NCBI RefSeq assembly: GCF_014207845.1
Contig: NZ_JACHLC010000001.1
Location: forward strand, 868,001 to 932,000
Length of the DNA: 64,000 nt
From: Chryseobacterium shigense
GTDB taxonomy: Bacteria > Bacteroidota > Bacteroidia > Flavobacteriales > Weeksellaceae
Direction: 5' to 3'
The position numbers and the translations under genes were made by a program. The notes beneath the pieces are model-generated. The model was not told where the DNA came from and did no database searches. It saw only the letters and a list, made by a program, of their open reading frames with translations. Positions within the stretch are counted from its first letter, which is position 1. Every line of letters begins with the position of its first letter. Positions 7,794-16,416 of the stretch are shown here, piece by piece.

Positions 7794-8429
7794 ATGGCAA
7801 TATCGTTACTATTAAAATACTTTCCTGATCTTACAGAGAAGCAGATTGAGCAGTTTTCCCAACTGGAGGAGCTGTATAATGAGTGGAATGAAAAAATCAA
7901 TGTAATCTCAAGAAAAGATATGGAATCGCTGTATGAAAAGCATGTTTTGCATTCTCTGGGAATTGCTAAAACTATGGAATTTGCACCTGGTACGAAAGTG
8001 CTGGATATTGGAACCGGAGGCGGTTTTCCGGGTATTCCGCTGGCGATCCTGTTTCCGGAGACAGAGTTTACCTTAGTTGATTCTATCGGAAAGAAAATAA
8101 CCGTAGTAAAAGCAGTTGCAGAAGGAATCGGGCTGACGAATTTAACGGCCATTCACGGAAGAGCTGAAAAAGTAAAAGAAAAGTTCCATTTTGTAGTGAG
8201 CCGAGCTGTAACCCAGATGCCGGAATTCCTGAAATGGCTGAAAGGAAAATTTGAAAAAGAACAGTTTAATCCCAAACATAATGGAGTTTTATATTTAAAA
8301 GGCGGTGATCTTGCTGAAGAGCTGGCCGGAATTAAATGTGAAATCTTCAACCTTAAAAACTATTTTGATGAAGAATTTTTTGATACTAAAAAAGTGATTT
8401 ACGTATCAAAAGGCAATTTTAACTCTTGA
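7794..8429 (+). CDS. rsmG: 16S rRNA (guanine-527-N7)-methyltransferase
   Basis: SAM-dependent methyltransferase that modifies G527 of 16S rRNA; its loss in other bacteria gives low-level streptomycin resistance. From the ATG at 7794 it has 211 residues, normal for RsmG/GidB. The SAM-binding motif DIGTGGGFPGIPLAI is at about residues 71-85, preceded by the family segment WNEKINVISRKD and followed by GRAEKV and VVSRAV. A longer frame opens with TTG at 7746, but that triplet is the -33 promoter element. It diverges from the aminotransferase gene. Confidence 0.95.
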   Translation: MAISLLLKYFPDLTEKQIEQFSQLEELYNEWNEKINVISRKDMESLYEKHVLHSLGIAKTMEFAPGTKVLDIGTGGGFPGIPLAILFPETEFTLVDSIGKKITVVKAVAEGIGLTNLTAIHGRAEKVKEKFHFVVSRAVTQMPEFLKWLKGKFEKEQFNPKHNGVLYLKGGDLAEELAGIKCEIFNLKNYFDEEFFDTKKVIYVSKGNFNS

Positions 8430-8491
8430 TTTTTTTAAATCGAGTGATAATTTTTGCTGAATATTCATTGATAATCAGTAAATTTAAGGTT

Positions 8492-8896
8492 ATGAAAAAA
8501 CTTTTAAATATTGGATTTTCTGCATTGCTTTCAGGGCTGGTTTTTATCTCCTGTGAAGATGATAATTACGAGACTGTACAATCCATAGGAAAAATCAAGA
8601 TCGATAGTGTGAAGATCACGAAGGATACTATGGATGTATTTTCAGTACAGAGCATTAAGACGTATTCTACATATTCGTCCCAATGTGAAGGGTTTTACGG
8701 ATATGATTATATCCATGACAGTAGCCTGGAAAGATCTGTTACTTCCTATAAATATACTACGGATGGTCCGTGTACTCAGGAAACTCACATAGGAATCAAC
8801 CAGATCAAATTCAGCCCGCGCGAGACAGGAACCTATACATTCAGATTCTGGAACGGCGGCAACAACTGGATCACCAAAACAATTGTAGTTGAATAA
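8492..8896 (+). CDS. Small putative lipoprotein of unknown function
   Basis: 134 residues from the ATG at 8492; the frame extends upstream to 8426, but only the inner start places a signal peptide at the N-terminus. The signal MKKLLNIGFSALLSGLVFISC ends in a lipobox-like FISC, followed by EDDN, acidic residues that in Bacteroidetes can act as a surface-export signal. The mature part has two conserved-looking cysteines and a C-terminal beta-rich YTFRFWNGGNNWI. No family recognised. Two bases separate it from the next gene, so they are translationally linked. Confidence 0.72.
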   Translation: MKKLLNIGFSALLSGLVFISCEDDNYETVQSIGKIKIDSVKITKDTMDVFSVQSIKTYSTYSSQCEGFYGYDYIHDSSLERSVTSYKYTTDGPCTQETHIGINQIKFSPRETGTYTFRFWNGGNNWITKTIVVE

Positions 8897-8898
8897 TA

Positions 8899-9435
8899 AT
8901 GAAATTGATTTCTCTTGGCTTATTTCTCTTCGCGAATGCCTTTTTCGGGCAGAAAATTATCTGGCAGGAAGACCGTAAGCTGGCGTGGGATAATTTTAAA
9001 AGTGCAGTGAGCAGAAAGAATAATGCTGATGTGATAGCCTATACACATTGCGGCTGGGAATATTCCGTAGTAAAATCTACCAATCCCGGATCTCCCGTTA
9101 AAATTGAAATCAATGCTATTTTTAACGAAGACAAATCCTGGAAAGATGTAAAAAGAATAAACGATTATATTTTACTGCACGAACAGAAGCATTTTGATAT
9201 TGCAGAACTGTTTGTGAGGAAATTCAGAAAGGAAATAGAAGAAAAGATCAAAAATTCAGGGGATTACAATAAAAAATTTACAGCAGTTTACAGTAAAATA
9301 TCAAACGATTACAAAAATTTTCAGATTTCCTATGACAAAATTACGGAACATGGGATGAATAAAGAAAAGCAGGCAGAATACAATACCCTTATTGCTGAAG
9401 AACTGAACAACTTAAAAAGCTACAAAGCCTCTTGA
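8899..9435 (+). CDS. Secreted DUF922-like zinc-protease-fold protein
   Basis: 178 residues with an N-terminal signal peptide (MKLISLGLFLFANAFFGQ). It carries LLHEQKHFDIAEL, an H-E-x-x-H zinc motif, at about residue 94, after an N-terminal beta-rich part (ITWQEDRKLAWDNF-like). This layout fits DUF922, described as predicted zinc-dependent proteases. No third ligand can be named with certainty, and proteolytic activity is an inference. Its stop TGA overlaps the TTG start of the next gene, giving a lipoprotein, DUF922 and nuclease operon. Confidence 0.8.
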   Translation: MKLISLGLFLFANAFFGQKIIWQEDRKLAWDNFKSAVSRKNNADVIAYTHCGWEYSVVKSTNPGSPVKIEINAIFNEDKSWKDVKRINDYILLHEQKHFDIAELFVRKFRKEIEEKIKNSGDYNKKFTAVYSKISNDYKNFQISYDKITEHGMNKEKQAEYNTLIAEELNNLKSYKAS

Positions 9436-12125
9436 AATTTCTCAATAAAATTATCCACGAACTGCTGGCCCAGAATACAGACCTTTCGGAGTTCAATATA
9501 GTTCTGCCCGGAAAACGTCCCATCGTATTTATAAGGCAGATTCTGGAAGAAAATAACTATTCGGGCTTTCTTCCCAATTTTTTTACCATAGAAGAACTGA
9601 TCGACAGGATTGCAGATAAGCAGCCGGTTCAGGGAATCTCTCTTTGGCTTTTTGCCTTTGATGTTTACCGGAGCCTTGGTCTTATCCCGAAAGATGATTT
9701 TGCAGACTTTTTAAAGTGGTTTCCGACCTTGCAAAAGGACTGGGATGATATCCTGAAGTTTTCTGAAAGTGATGAAGCCGTTCTGCAGTATATGTTTGAC
9801 GAAGAGAGAATTAAAGAATGGGCCCAGGATCTTGGTGAGGATGATGATGTTCCACGTAAGAAATTCCTTAATTTCTGGCAGAATATGAATGTTTTTCTCC
9901 CGATTTTAAAGGAGAAACTGAAGGAGAAGAATTGGGCGACTTCCGGAATGATCCATGAAACTGCTAAGTCAAAAATCTCTGATTTTGCCGAAAAAACCTC
10001 AGAACACTTTGTATTTTGTGGTTTTAATGCCTTTACGCCGGTGGAAGAAAAGCTGGTAAGAAATCTACTAAGGTGGAACAAGGCACAGTGCTTTTTCCAG
10101 GCAGATCATTATTATTTTGATGATGAAAGACAGGAAGCCGGAAAATTCCTCAGGAATCATAAAATGTGGAAAGAATTTGATGATAAAAGGACTTTTCAAT
10201 GGATAGAAGACGATTTTAACCAGTCTAAAAATATCAAGGTTTATGAAGTTTCAGGGAATGTAACGCAGACCAAGGTGCTGCCGGAAATATTTAAGGAAAT
10301 TGAAAATAAGACCTATTCCAATACCGCGGTTGTGTTGTTGGATGAAAATCTTCTTCCTGCAAGCTTAGATGTGATGTATGGAGTTGAAAATCTGAATATT
10401 ACTATGGGTTTTCCATTGAAGAACCTTTCTTTTTCCAATGCTGTAAAACAGCTTTTCTATCTTCAGAAACAGCTGGAAAAAAATAAATCTTCCTATTACT
10501 ACAGAGATATTTTTCCTATCCTGGAAGAGCTGCCGAAATCCGCTGAAGATGAGTTGATTATCAGTAATTTCAGAACAAAAATAGAGGAGAGGAATATCGT
10601 TTATATATCAAAAAAACTTTTAGAAGAGCTTTTGGGTGGGCTTTCTTACTACGGACTTCTCAAAAAAGCAGAGCATACGGGTATGTATCTGGATATGCTT
10701 ATTGAGTTCTGTAAAAGAATCAAATGGCTGGAAATAGATGATATTCAGTATGAAAACGTTTCCCACTTTGAAAATGCATTCAGAATCATTAAAAACCAGG
10801 TCAGTCCGTACGATTTTGAGATCAAAATGGAAACGCTGGAAATTCTGATCAACCAGCACGTTAATTCAGAAAGTATAGATTTCCAGGGAGAACCACTCCG
10901 CGGACTTCAGATCATGGGACTTCTGGAAACCCGTCTCCTGAATTTTGAAAATGTAATCATGCTTTCCGTAAACGAAGGAAAACTTCCTTTGGGAAATTCG
11001 CAGAACACTTATATTCCTTTTGATATCAGAAGATATTTTGATCTTCATACGTTCCTTGAAAATGACAGTATTTACGCTTATCACTTTTACCGGCTGATCC
11101 AGGATTCCAGAAATGTGCATCTTTTGTACAATGCTCTCAGTTCCGGGGTGAATACCGGAGAAAAGAGCAGGTTTATCACACAGATAGAAATGGAGAGTTC
11201 CCATAAGATAGAACATCTCATCATTGAAAACTCTTCCGAGCCTATTGCCTCACTGCCGATAGAAATTCCGAAGACTCAGATCGTGCTGGAAAGACTTCAT
11301 AAATGGAAAGAAAAAGTATCCGCTTCACACCTTACCAGCTACCTTTATAATCCGATAGATTTCTATCTTTCAAAGATCCTTAACACCTCCGAAACGGATG
11401 AAATAGAAGAAGAACTGTCGGTTAAAAATTACGGAAACTTAGTACATTATTCACTTCAAGAAGTATATGAATTACTTAAAGGTAAAGTTTTAAAAGAAAA
11501 GGATTTACAAAATTCAATTAAAGAAATAGATCAATATATTGATGTTGCCATTGAAAAGCTGAAACACCAGCCTGAATTCTATGAAAAAGGAATGAATTTT
11601 ATTCACAGGGCAATTGCTAAAAAAGTAATTGAAAATGTTCTCAGACATGATCTTGAACTGGTGAAAAAGGGTAACACTTTAGAGATTTTAGACATTGAAA
11701 AAAGGTTCGAAAATGTAGATTTTTATCTTGACGGAAGTGATAAAATTTCGTTTTTCGGATTCATTGACAGGATAGACCGCCTGAACGGAACCTTAAGAAT
11801 TATTGACTATAAAACGGCAAAAATCAAAAATCTCATCGTAAAAATAGATGAAGCTAATGTTGCAGAATATTTCCATAACAGTGAAAGAAAACAGGCTCTG
11901 CAGCTTTGTATTTATCATTATGTGGTACAAAATCTCCCTGAATTCTGGGGACTTCCTATTGAGACAGGAATCTGGAGTTTTGCAGAGGCTAAAAAAGGAG
12001 TGGTTTCCCTGCAGTTTGACAAGGGGAATATTGATGATGCCATGCAGTCTGTAAAAAACCTTATTCTGGAAATACTGAATCCGGATCTTAGTTTTATCGA
12101 GAATATCAAGTCTTATTCCAATTAA
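9432..12125 (+). CDS. AddB-like PD-(D/E)XK nuclease family protein
   Basis: 897-residue cytosolic protein. The N-terminal two thirds look like an inactivated UvrD/AddB helicase (FNIVLPGKRPIVFIRQ, GLQIMGLLETRLLNFENVIMLSVNEGKLP). The C-terminal RecB-type nuclease has GNLVHYSLQEVYE near residue 670, FFGFIDRIDRL with the catalytic Asp, and IDYKTAK with D and K at about residue 797. It is probably the AddB-type subunit of an AddAB/RexAB double-strand-break complex; the AddA partner is not in the window. Translation appears to start at TTG 9432, overlapping the upstream TGA in TTGA. The next in-frame ATG is more than 100 codons downstream. Confidence 0.87.
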   Translation: MKFLNKIIHELLAQNTDLSEFNIVLPGKRPIVFIRQILEENNYSGFLPNFFTIEELIDRIADKQPVQGISLWLFAFDVYRSLGLIPKDDFADFLKWFPTLQKDWDDILKFSESDEAVLQYMFDEERIKEWAQDLGEDDDVPRKKFLNFWQNMNVFLPILKEKLKEKNWATSGMIHETAKSKISDFAEKTSEHFVFCGFNAFTPVEEKLVRNLLRWNKAQCFFQADHYYFDDERQEAGKFLRNHKMWKEFDDKRTFQWIEDDFNQSKNIKVYEVSGNVTQTKVLPEIFKEIENKTYSNTAVVLLDENLLPASLDVMYGVENLNITMGFPLKNLSFSNAVKQLFYLQKQLEKNKSSYYYRDIFPILEELPKSAEDELIISNFRTKIEERNIVYISKKLLEELLGGLSYYGLLKKAEHTGMYLDMLIEFCKRIKWLEIDDIQYENVSHFENAFRIIKNQVSPYDFEIKMETLEILINQHVNSESIDFQGEPLRGLQIMGLLETRLLNFENVIMLSVNEGKLPLGNSQNTYIPFDIRRYFDLHTFLENDSIYAYHFYRLIQDSRNVHLLYNALSSGVNTGEKSRFITQIEMESSHKIEHLIIENSSEPIASLPIEIPKTQIVLERLHKWKEKVSASHLTSYLYNPIDFYLSKILNTSETDEIEEELSVKNYGNLVHYSLQEVYELLKGKVLKEKDLQNSIKEIDQYIDVAIEKLKHQPEFYEKGMNFIHRAIAKKVIENVLRHDLELVKKGNTLEILDIEKRFENVDFYLDGSDKISFFGFIDRIDRLNGTLRIIDYKTAKIKNLIVKIDEANVAEYFHNSERKQALQLCIYHYVVQNLPEFWGLPIETGIWSFAEAKKGVVSLQFDKGNIDDAMQSVKNLILEILNPDLSFIENIKSYSN

Positions 12126-12126
12126 A

Positions 12127-12152
12127 AATGCACCCCATTGCTGAAGTGCATT
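12127..12152. terminator. Weak hairpin between convergent genes
   Basis: AATGCAC (12127-12133) pairs with GTGCATT (12146-12152). There is no long T run. It lies just past the nuclease stop, between convergent genes. Confidence 0.4.
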
Positions 12153-12187
12153 CAATTTAAAATGAAGAATATATTGAGAATATTGTC

Positions 12188-14134
12188 TTATAATTTTACT
12201 TTTTTACTGACTGTTTTTCCATCAGCAGTACTCATTTGTACTACATAAACTCCTGATTCTAAATTGTTTGATTTAAATTCCGGCTTATTGATTTCCTGTT
12301 GCAGGATCAGTGCCCCGGAAATACTGTAAATGCTGATATTTTTGATGCCATTATTGGCTCTTGCATTAATCTGGCGATCCTGTGTGAAAATTTCAGCTTT
12401 ATTAGCTAATAAACCATCTGCCGTTGCTTTTTTGAACTGAAGGTTATAGAACTGAGTAACAACTTCAAATGTATTATTTTGATTATCAATATCTGTCAGA
12501 TTGATTCCGCCGTTCTCGCTGTACTGTTCCTGGGATACGGTTTTTAAGAGATTTTTATTCTCGTCAAAAATATTCACACTCAGCAATTCTTCCTGAGGAA
12601 TCCTAAGTTTTAAAATTCCGTTACTTTCAGACTGTACAATCTCATTCTCAGGAACTTCTACTGGGGTGTTCTTAATGTACGGGATTAGTTTTTCATTATT
12701 GTTTTCCTGTACTTTCAAAAGATAAACTCCATCTTTTAAGGTAGATAAATTGTTATTAACTAGTGATTTACGCTCTGATTTTTCCTGGTTGAAATCTGTA
12801 ACCTGAACCAGTTCCATGTTCTTTAAATCAGGTTTGAGCTGGGAGGAAAACAGGTTATCCGTTTTTGGTTGATTATTTTCAGCCTGTTTCGAGGTCAAAA
12901 ATGCCCACTGATTAAAAAATCCACCGCTTCTGAGGCTGTTAAATTTTGCATTGGCAGCAAGCACGTAAGGAACTGGACCTCCTACATGTCCTAAAGGGCC
13001 CCATGACAGGCTGTTGATATTATATTTATTAAGATCATACCATGGGTAATGGGCTCTTTGTGCATTTACCGTATTGTAAGTGTTGTTAGGCGGTACTATT
13101 AGATCTATCGTAGAAGTCCCCATAGTGGTGGGGGTTTTATTATACCAGTCGGAAACATTATTGGCTTTCAGACATTTTCTTGTATTGGCATTTTGATTGT
13201 TGGTGAGATTTGTAACGAAAGAAGGGGTGAACATATTCCTCCAGATAAATGGTCCCCACAGAATTCCTCCGTTATCCTGTGCCACATGATTGTCATATGC
13301 TGCCAGATAATCTGAGGAAATAACTTCCGAAACATTGTTTGTGTAGATATTATAGCCTGCAGACTGACAGGAGTTTAATATGTAGCCTAAAAATGCTGTT
13401 GCAGGATAAACAGTAGTTTGAAGAAAGCCTTCATTAAGGGTAACACCGGAAAGATCGTAAGGCCCGTCTCCCATGAAAGCATATTTTATTTTAAGATTGT
13501 TGGGATTATTGGTGCTGAGATATTTCAATGTAGACATAGCAGCGTGACCTCCCTGGGAATATCCTGTTAAGAAATATTCATCATATCTTTTTACATTCAA
13601 TTGAGCCAAGACGGTGTTGGCAGCTTTTACGAAATCTACTGTTGCGCCTCCTTCTGTTAAAGAATTTACATAGGGATGAACTCCATCTCCGGTACCCATT
13701 CCTACATAATCCGGTGCCATTACTACATATCCGTTTAAGGCGTAAGAAAGTTCCATTACAAATCCAAACCAAAAAATACCTTTAAGGTTAGACGGAACAT
13801 TCTGGCGGGAATCCGTTGTCGGGTGATCGGAAATAACGGTAGATAATTTGAAATCTACATTGGGATACATAATAAGCCCGGTGGCTTTTACCAAAGCATT
13901 CTTTTCATTTTTGGTGTAGTAAGTAATTTTATAGCCTTTTAGTCCCACATTAAAGCCGTTGAGATAGCTTACAAAGTCCGGAGCGTTTTGCTCACCGAGA
14001 TTATTGGCAATGAAATCAGCGACCCCCTGAGGGGTAAGGTCTAATTTTTTCTCAAAATTAACAAGATCTCCTGCCTGTTGGGCAAAAAAGAATGGAGCAG
14101 CTAAACCTAATAAAAGAGTGGATAATTTTCTCAT
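12188..14134 (-). CDS. Secreted lipase/esterase with T9SS sorting tail
   Basis: 648 residues. Order: signal peptide (MRKLSTLLLGLAAPFFFAQQ), an alpha/beta-hydrolase domain of about 390 residues, a linker, and a type A T9SS C-terminal domain of about 75 residues (IKNISIYSISGALILQQE, GVYVVQMSTADGKTVSKKVKL). The nucleophile elbow is G-Y-S-Q-G-G near residue 195, preceded by VMAPDYVGMGTGDG. The layout resembles secretory lipases that act on esters or triacylglycerols. Export across the outer membrane by the type IX system is inferred from the tail. A monocistronic gene. Confidence 0.87.
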   Translation of the reverse strand: MRKLSTLLLGLAAPFFFAQQAGDLVNFEKKLDLTPQGVADFIANNLGEQNAPDFVSYLNGFNVGLKGYKITYYTKNEKNALVKATGLIMYPNVDFKLSTVISDHPTTDSRQNVPSNLKGIFWFGFVMELSYALNGYVVMAPDYVGMGTGDGVHPYVNSLTEGGATVDFVKAANTVLAQLNVKRYDEYFLTGYSQGGHAAMSTLKYLSTNNPNNLKIKYAFMGDGPYDLSGVTLNEGFLQTTVYPATAFLGYILNSCQSAGYNIYTNNVSEVISSDYLAAYDNHVAQDNGGILWGPFIWRNMFTPSFVTNLTNNQNANTRKCLKANNVSDWYNKTPTTMGTSTIDLIVPPNNTYNTVNAQRAHYPWYDLNKYNINSLSWGPLGHVGGPVPYVLAANAKFNSLRSGGFFNQWAFLTSKQAENNQPKTDNLFSSQLKPDLKNMELVQVTDFNQEKSERKSLVNNNLSTLKDGVYLLKVQENNNEKLIPYIKNTPVEVPENEIVQSESNGILKLRIPQEELLSVNIFDENKNLLKTVSQEQYSENGGINLTDIDNQNNTFEVVTQFYNLQFKKATADGLLANKAEIFTQDRQINARANNGIKNISIYSISGALILQQEINKPEFKSNNLESGVYVVQMSTADGKTVSKKVKL

Positions 14135-14245
14135 ATCAATATTTTTTTAATGTGATTAAGTTAATTTTTTTTAATAAAATGTTAATAATATTAATACATC
14201 AATAATTATTCACTGAATATAAGTTCCCGGAAAAGTGAGTAAAAT

Positions 14246-14277
14246 AAAGGAGTCCGGCCATTCGGCCGGACTCCTTT
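14246..14277 (-). terminator. Strong perfect hairpin after the acyl-CoA dehydrogenase gene
   Basis: AAAGGAGTCCGGCC and GGCCGGACTCCTTT form a 14-bp perfect stem with a 4-nt loop 22 bp past the stop. It is far more GC-rich than its surroundings and works in either direction. Confidence 0.75.
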
Positions 14278-14298
14278 CAGTATATTTTGAGCTTTTAT

Positions 14299-15477
14299 TT
14301 AAAAAGCGTTGATTCCTGTAATATCCAAACCGGTAATCAGTAAGTGTACATCATGTGTACCTTCATATGTAATTACAGATTCCAGATTAGCTGCGTGTCT
14401 CATCATCGGGAATTCACCCATGATTCCCATACCGCCAAGGATTTGTCTCGATTCTCTTGCGATGTCAATAGCCATTTTTACGTTGTTACGTTTAGCCATT
14501 GAGATCTGTGCAGGGCTTGCTTTATGGGCGTTTTTAAGATTTCCTAACTGAAGACATAATAACTGTGCTTTGGTGATTTCTGTTAAGAATTCAGCTAATT
14601 TCTTCTGCTGAAGCTGGTAAGAACCGATTGGTTTTCCAAACTGTTTTCTTTCTTTAGCATACTGAACGGCTGTACAGTAGCAGTCAATTGCTGCACCGAT
14701 TACGCCCCAGGAAATACCATATCTCGCTGAATTTAAACAGGATAAAGGCCCTTTTAATCCGGTTACTCCCGGAAGTAGATTTTCTTTAGGAACCTTTACG
14801 TCATTGAACACCAGTTCTCCGGTTTTGGATGCTCTTAAGCTCCATTTATTATGAGTTTCAGGGGTTGTAAACCCTTCCATTTCTCTTTCAACGATTAATC
14901 CCTGTACTTTTCCTTCTTCATTCTTTGCCCAAACTACTGCGATATCGCATAGCGGAGAATTTGTGATCCACATTTTAGCCCCGTTCAGAAGATAATGATC
15001 ACCCATGTCTTTAAAATAGGTTTCCATAGAGCTTGGATCAGAACCGTGATTAGGCTCAGTCAATCCAAAAGAACCTATCATTTCTCCTGCAGCAAGCTTA
15101 GGAAGATATTTTTTCTTCTGTTCCTCAGAACCGAATTCATTGATAGGAAACATCACCAGCGAGCTCTGTACCGAAGCAGCAGAACGTACCGCAGAATCTC
15201 CTCTTTCCAGTTCCTGCATAATAAGACCATAAGAAATCTGATCTAACCCTGAACCGCCATATTCAACCGGAATGTATGGACCTAAAGCTCCGATTTTTCC
15301 CAGTTCTCTCATTAGATTTGGAATATCGGTATGATTTTGTGCGGCCTGGTCTATCTGCGGCATTACAAAACTTTCCACCCAATCTCTTACCGATTGACGG
15401 ATCAGTTTGTGTTCTTCAGTAAGTAAAGCATCAATTCCGTAGTAGTCTGGAATGCTTGTAAGAGGATAATATGACAT
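14299..15477 (-). CDS. gcdH: Acyl-CoA dehydrogenase, glutaryl-CoA dehydrogenase type
   Basis: FAD enzyme of 392 residues. It matches the glutaryl-CoA dehydrogenase subgroup: RSAASVQSSLVMFPI with the conserved Arg before the substrate pocket, GSFGLTEPNHGSDPSSM for flavin binding, the KMWITNSP segment, and the catalytic glutamate in the C-terminal TYEGTHDVH motif followed by ITGLDITGINAF. Glutaryl-CoA dehydrogenases convert glutaryl-CoA to crotonyl-CoA in lysine and tryptophan breakdown. The exact substrate is a family-based call. It stands alone, bounded by a strong hairpin downstream. Confidence 0.9.
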   Translation of the reverse strand: MSYYPLTSIPDYYGIDALLTEEHKLIRQSVRDWVESFVMPQIDQAAQNHTDIPNLMRELGKIGALGPYIPVEYGGSGLDQISYGLIMQELERGDSAVRSAASVQSSLVMFPINEFGSEEQKKKYLPKLAAGEMIGSFGLTEPNHGSDPSSMETYFKDMGDHYLLNGAKMWITNSPLCDIAVVWAKNEEGKVQGLIVEREMEGFTTPETHNKWSLRASKTGELVFNDVKVPKENLLPGVTGLKGPLSCLNSARYGISWGVIGAAIDCYCTAVQYAKERKQFGKPIGSYQLQQKKLAEFLTEITKAQLLCLQLGNLKNAHKASPAQISMAKRNNVKMAIDIARESRQILGGMGIMGEFPMMRHAANLESVITYEGTHDVHLLITGLDITGINAF

Positions 15478-15604
15478 GATTTTTTGATTTGCCTAAAAGT
15501 AATACTTTTCGCTGGTTTGAAAAATTTTTTTACAAATCTTTATTGTTTTTGATTTTCAGTAAGATAAATAAAAAAGAGAAGGATTTCAGTAAAAATACAG
15601 TCTT

Positions 15605-16393
15605 CTAAGTCTCCTCATCGTTGGAGATAGGATACTGATAAGTAGCATTATGTACTTTGCTTTTAAATTTATACAGATATGGAGCCTTATTCGCAGATCC
15701 GTCATACAGCTTTTCCAGCCTGTCCAGAACATTTAAGCTTAATATCTTGCGCTGAAAATTATTTCTCCTGAATTTCTGCCCTAAAATGGTCTCATAAAGT
15801 GATTGCAAATCTTTCATGGTAAATTTTTCAGGAAGAAGATTACTGGCTGCCACTTCGGTATTGATATTCATGCGAAGATATTCAAGGCCGGTTTCTATAA
15901 CCCTGTCGTGGTCAAATGCCATCTTAGGAAGATTATTAACTTCAAACCATTCGCAACTCTCGTTAAATGCATCCGGAAAAGTGTTGGCAATGGAGAAGTC
16001 GATAAGGCTGCAATACCCTACGGTAATAAATCTCTGGAAGATCCAATGGTCCTTGGGAACTTCAATTCCTTTATTGTTAAGCAGGATCTGATGTACATTA
16101 TTCTCAGTACGGTCTATTCTCCCGAAAGTGTGAAACTGCTTTAAGAAAAGATCCTGAAGATGTGTTCTTTCATAAAGTACTCTGGCAGCAGCTTCACGCA
16201 GATCTTCATCGTTGAAGACGAAACCTCCGGGAAGTGACCACAGATCCAGATCGTGGTATTTTAAAAGCAGAACCTTCAAAATGTTATTGTGAAAACCAAA
16301 TATAGTGCAGTCAACAGATACGTGTGCTACAAAATCTTTTGTATCAATAAGTTCCTGAAGGGTTTCTTTGTTTTTGGTGTCTTTGATTTTCAT
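15605..16393 (-). CDS. Nudix-type transcriptional regulator (NrtR-like)
   Basis: 262 residues. An N-terminal Nudix domain (about 20-165) is followed by a winged-helix part (about 185-250; KFTMKDLQSLYETILGQKFRRNNFQRKI), the layout of NrtR-family regulators that sense sugars or ADP-ribose compounds in Bacteroidetes. The Nudix box starts at Gly57 and keeps Glu63 and Arg71, but has Val72 for the next Glu, E75-R76 for the E-E pair and His78 for Gly. Catalysis is therefore probably lost. It follows the MFS gene by 23 bp in one operon, opposite the beta-glucan locus, so it is the likely local regulator. Confidence 0.87.
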   Translation of the reverse strand: MKIKDTKNKETLQELIDTKDFVAHVSVDCTIFGFHNNILKVLLLKYHDLDLWSLPGGFVFNDEDLREAAARVLYERTHLQDLFLKQFHTFGRIDRTENNVHQILLNNKGIEVPKDHWIFQRFITVGYCSLIDFSIANTFPDAFNESCEWFEVNNLPKMAFDHDRVIETGLEYLRMNINTEVAASNLLPEKFTMKDLQSLYETILGQKFRRNNFQRKILSLNVLDRLEKLYDGSANKAPYLYKFKSKVHNATYQYPISNDEET

Positions 16394-16416
16394 GGGAGTA
16401 AAAATAAAATTATTTT

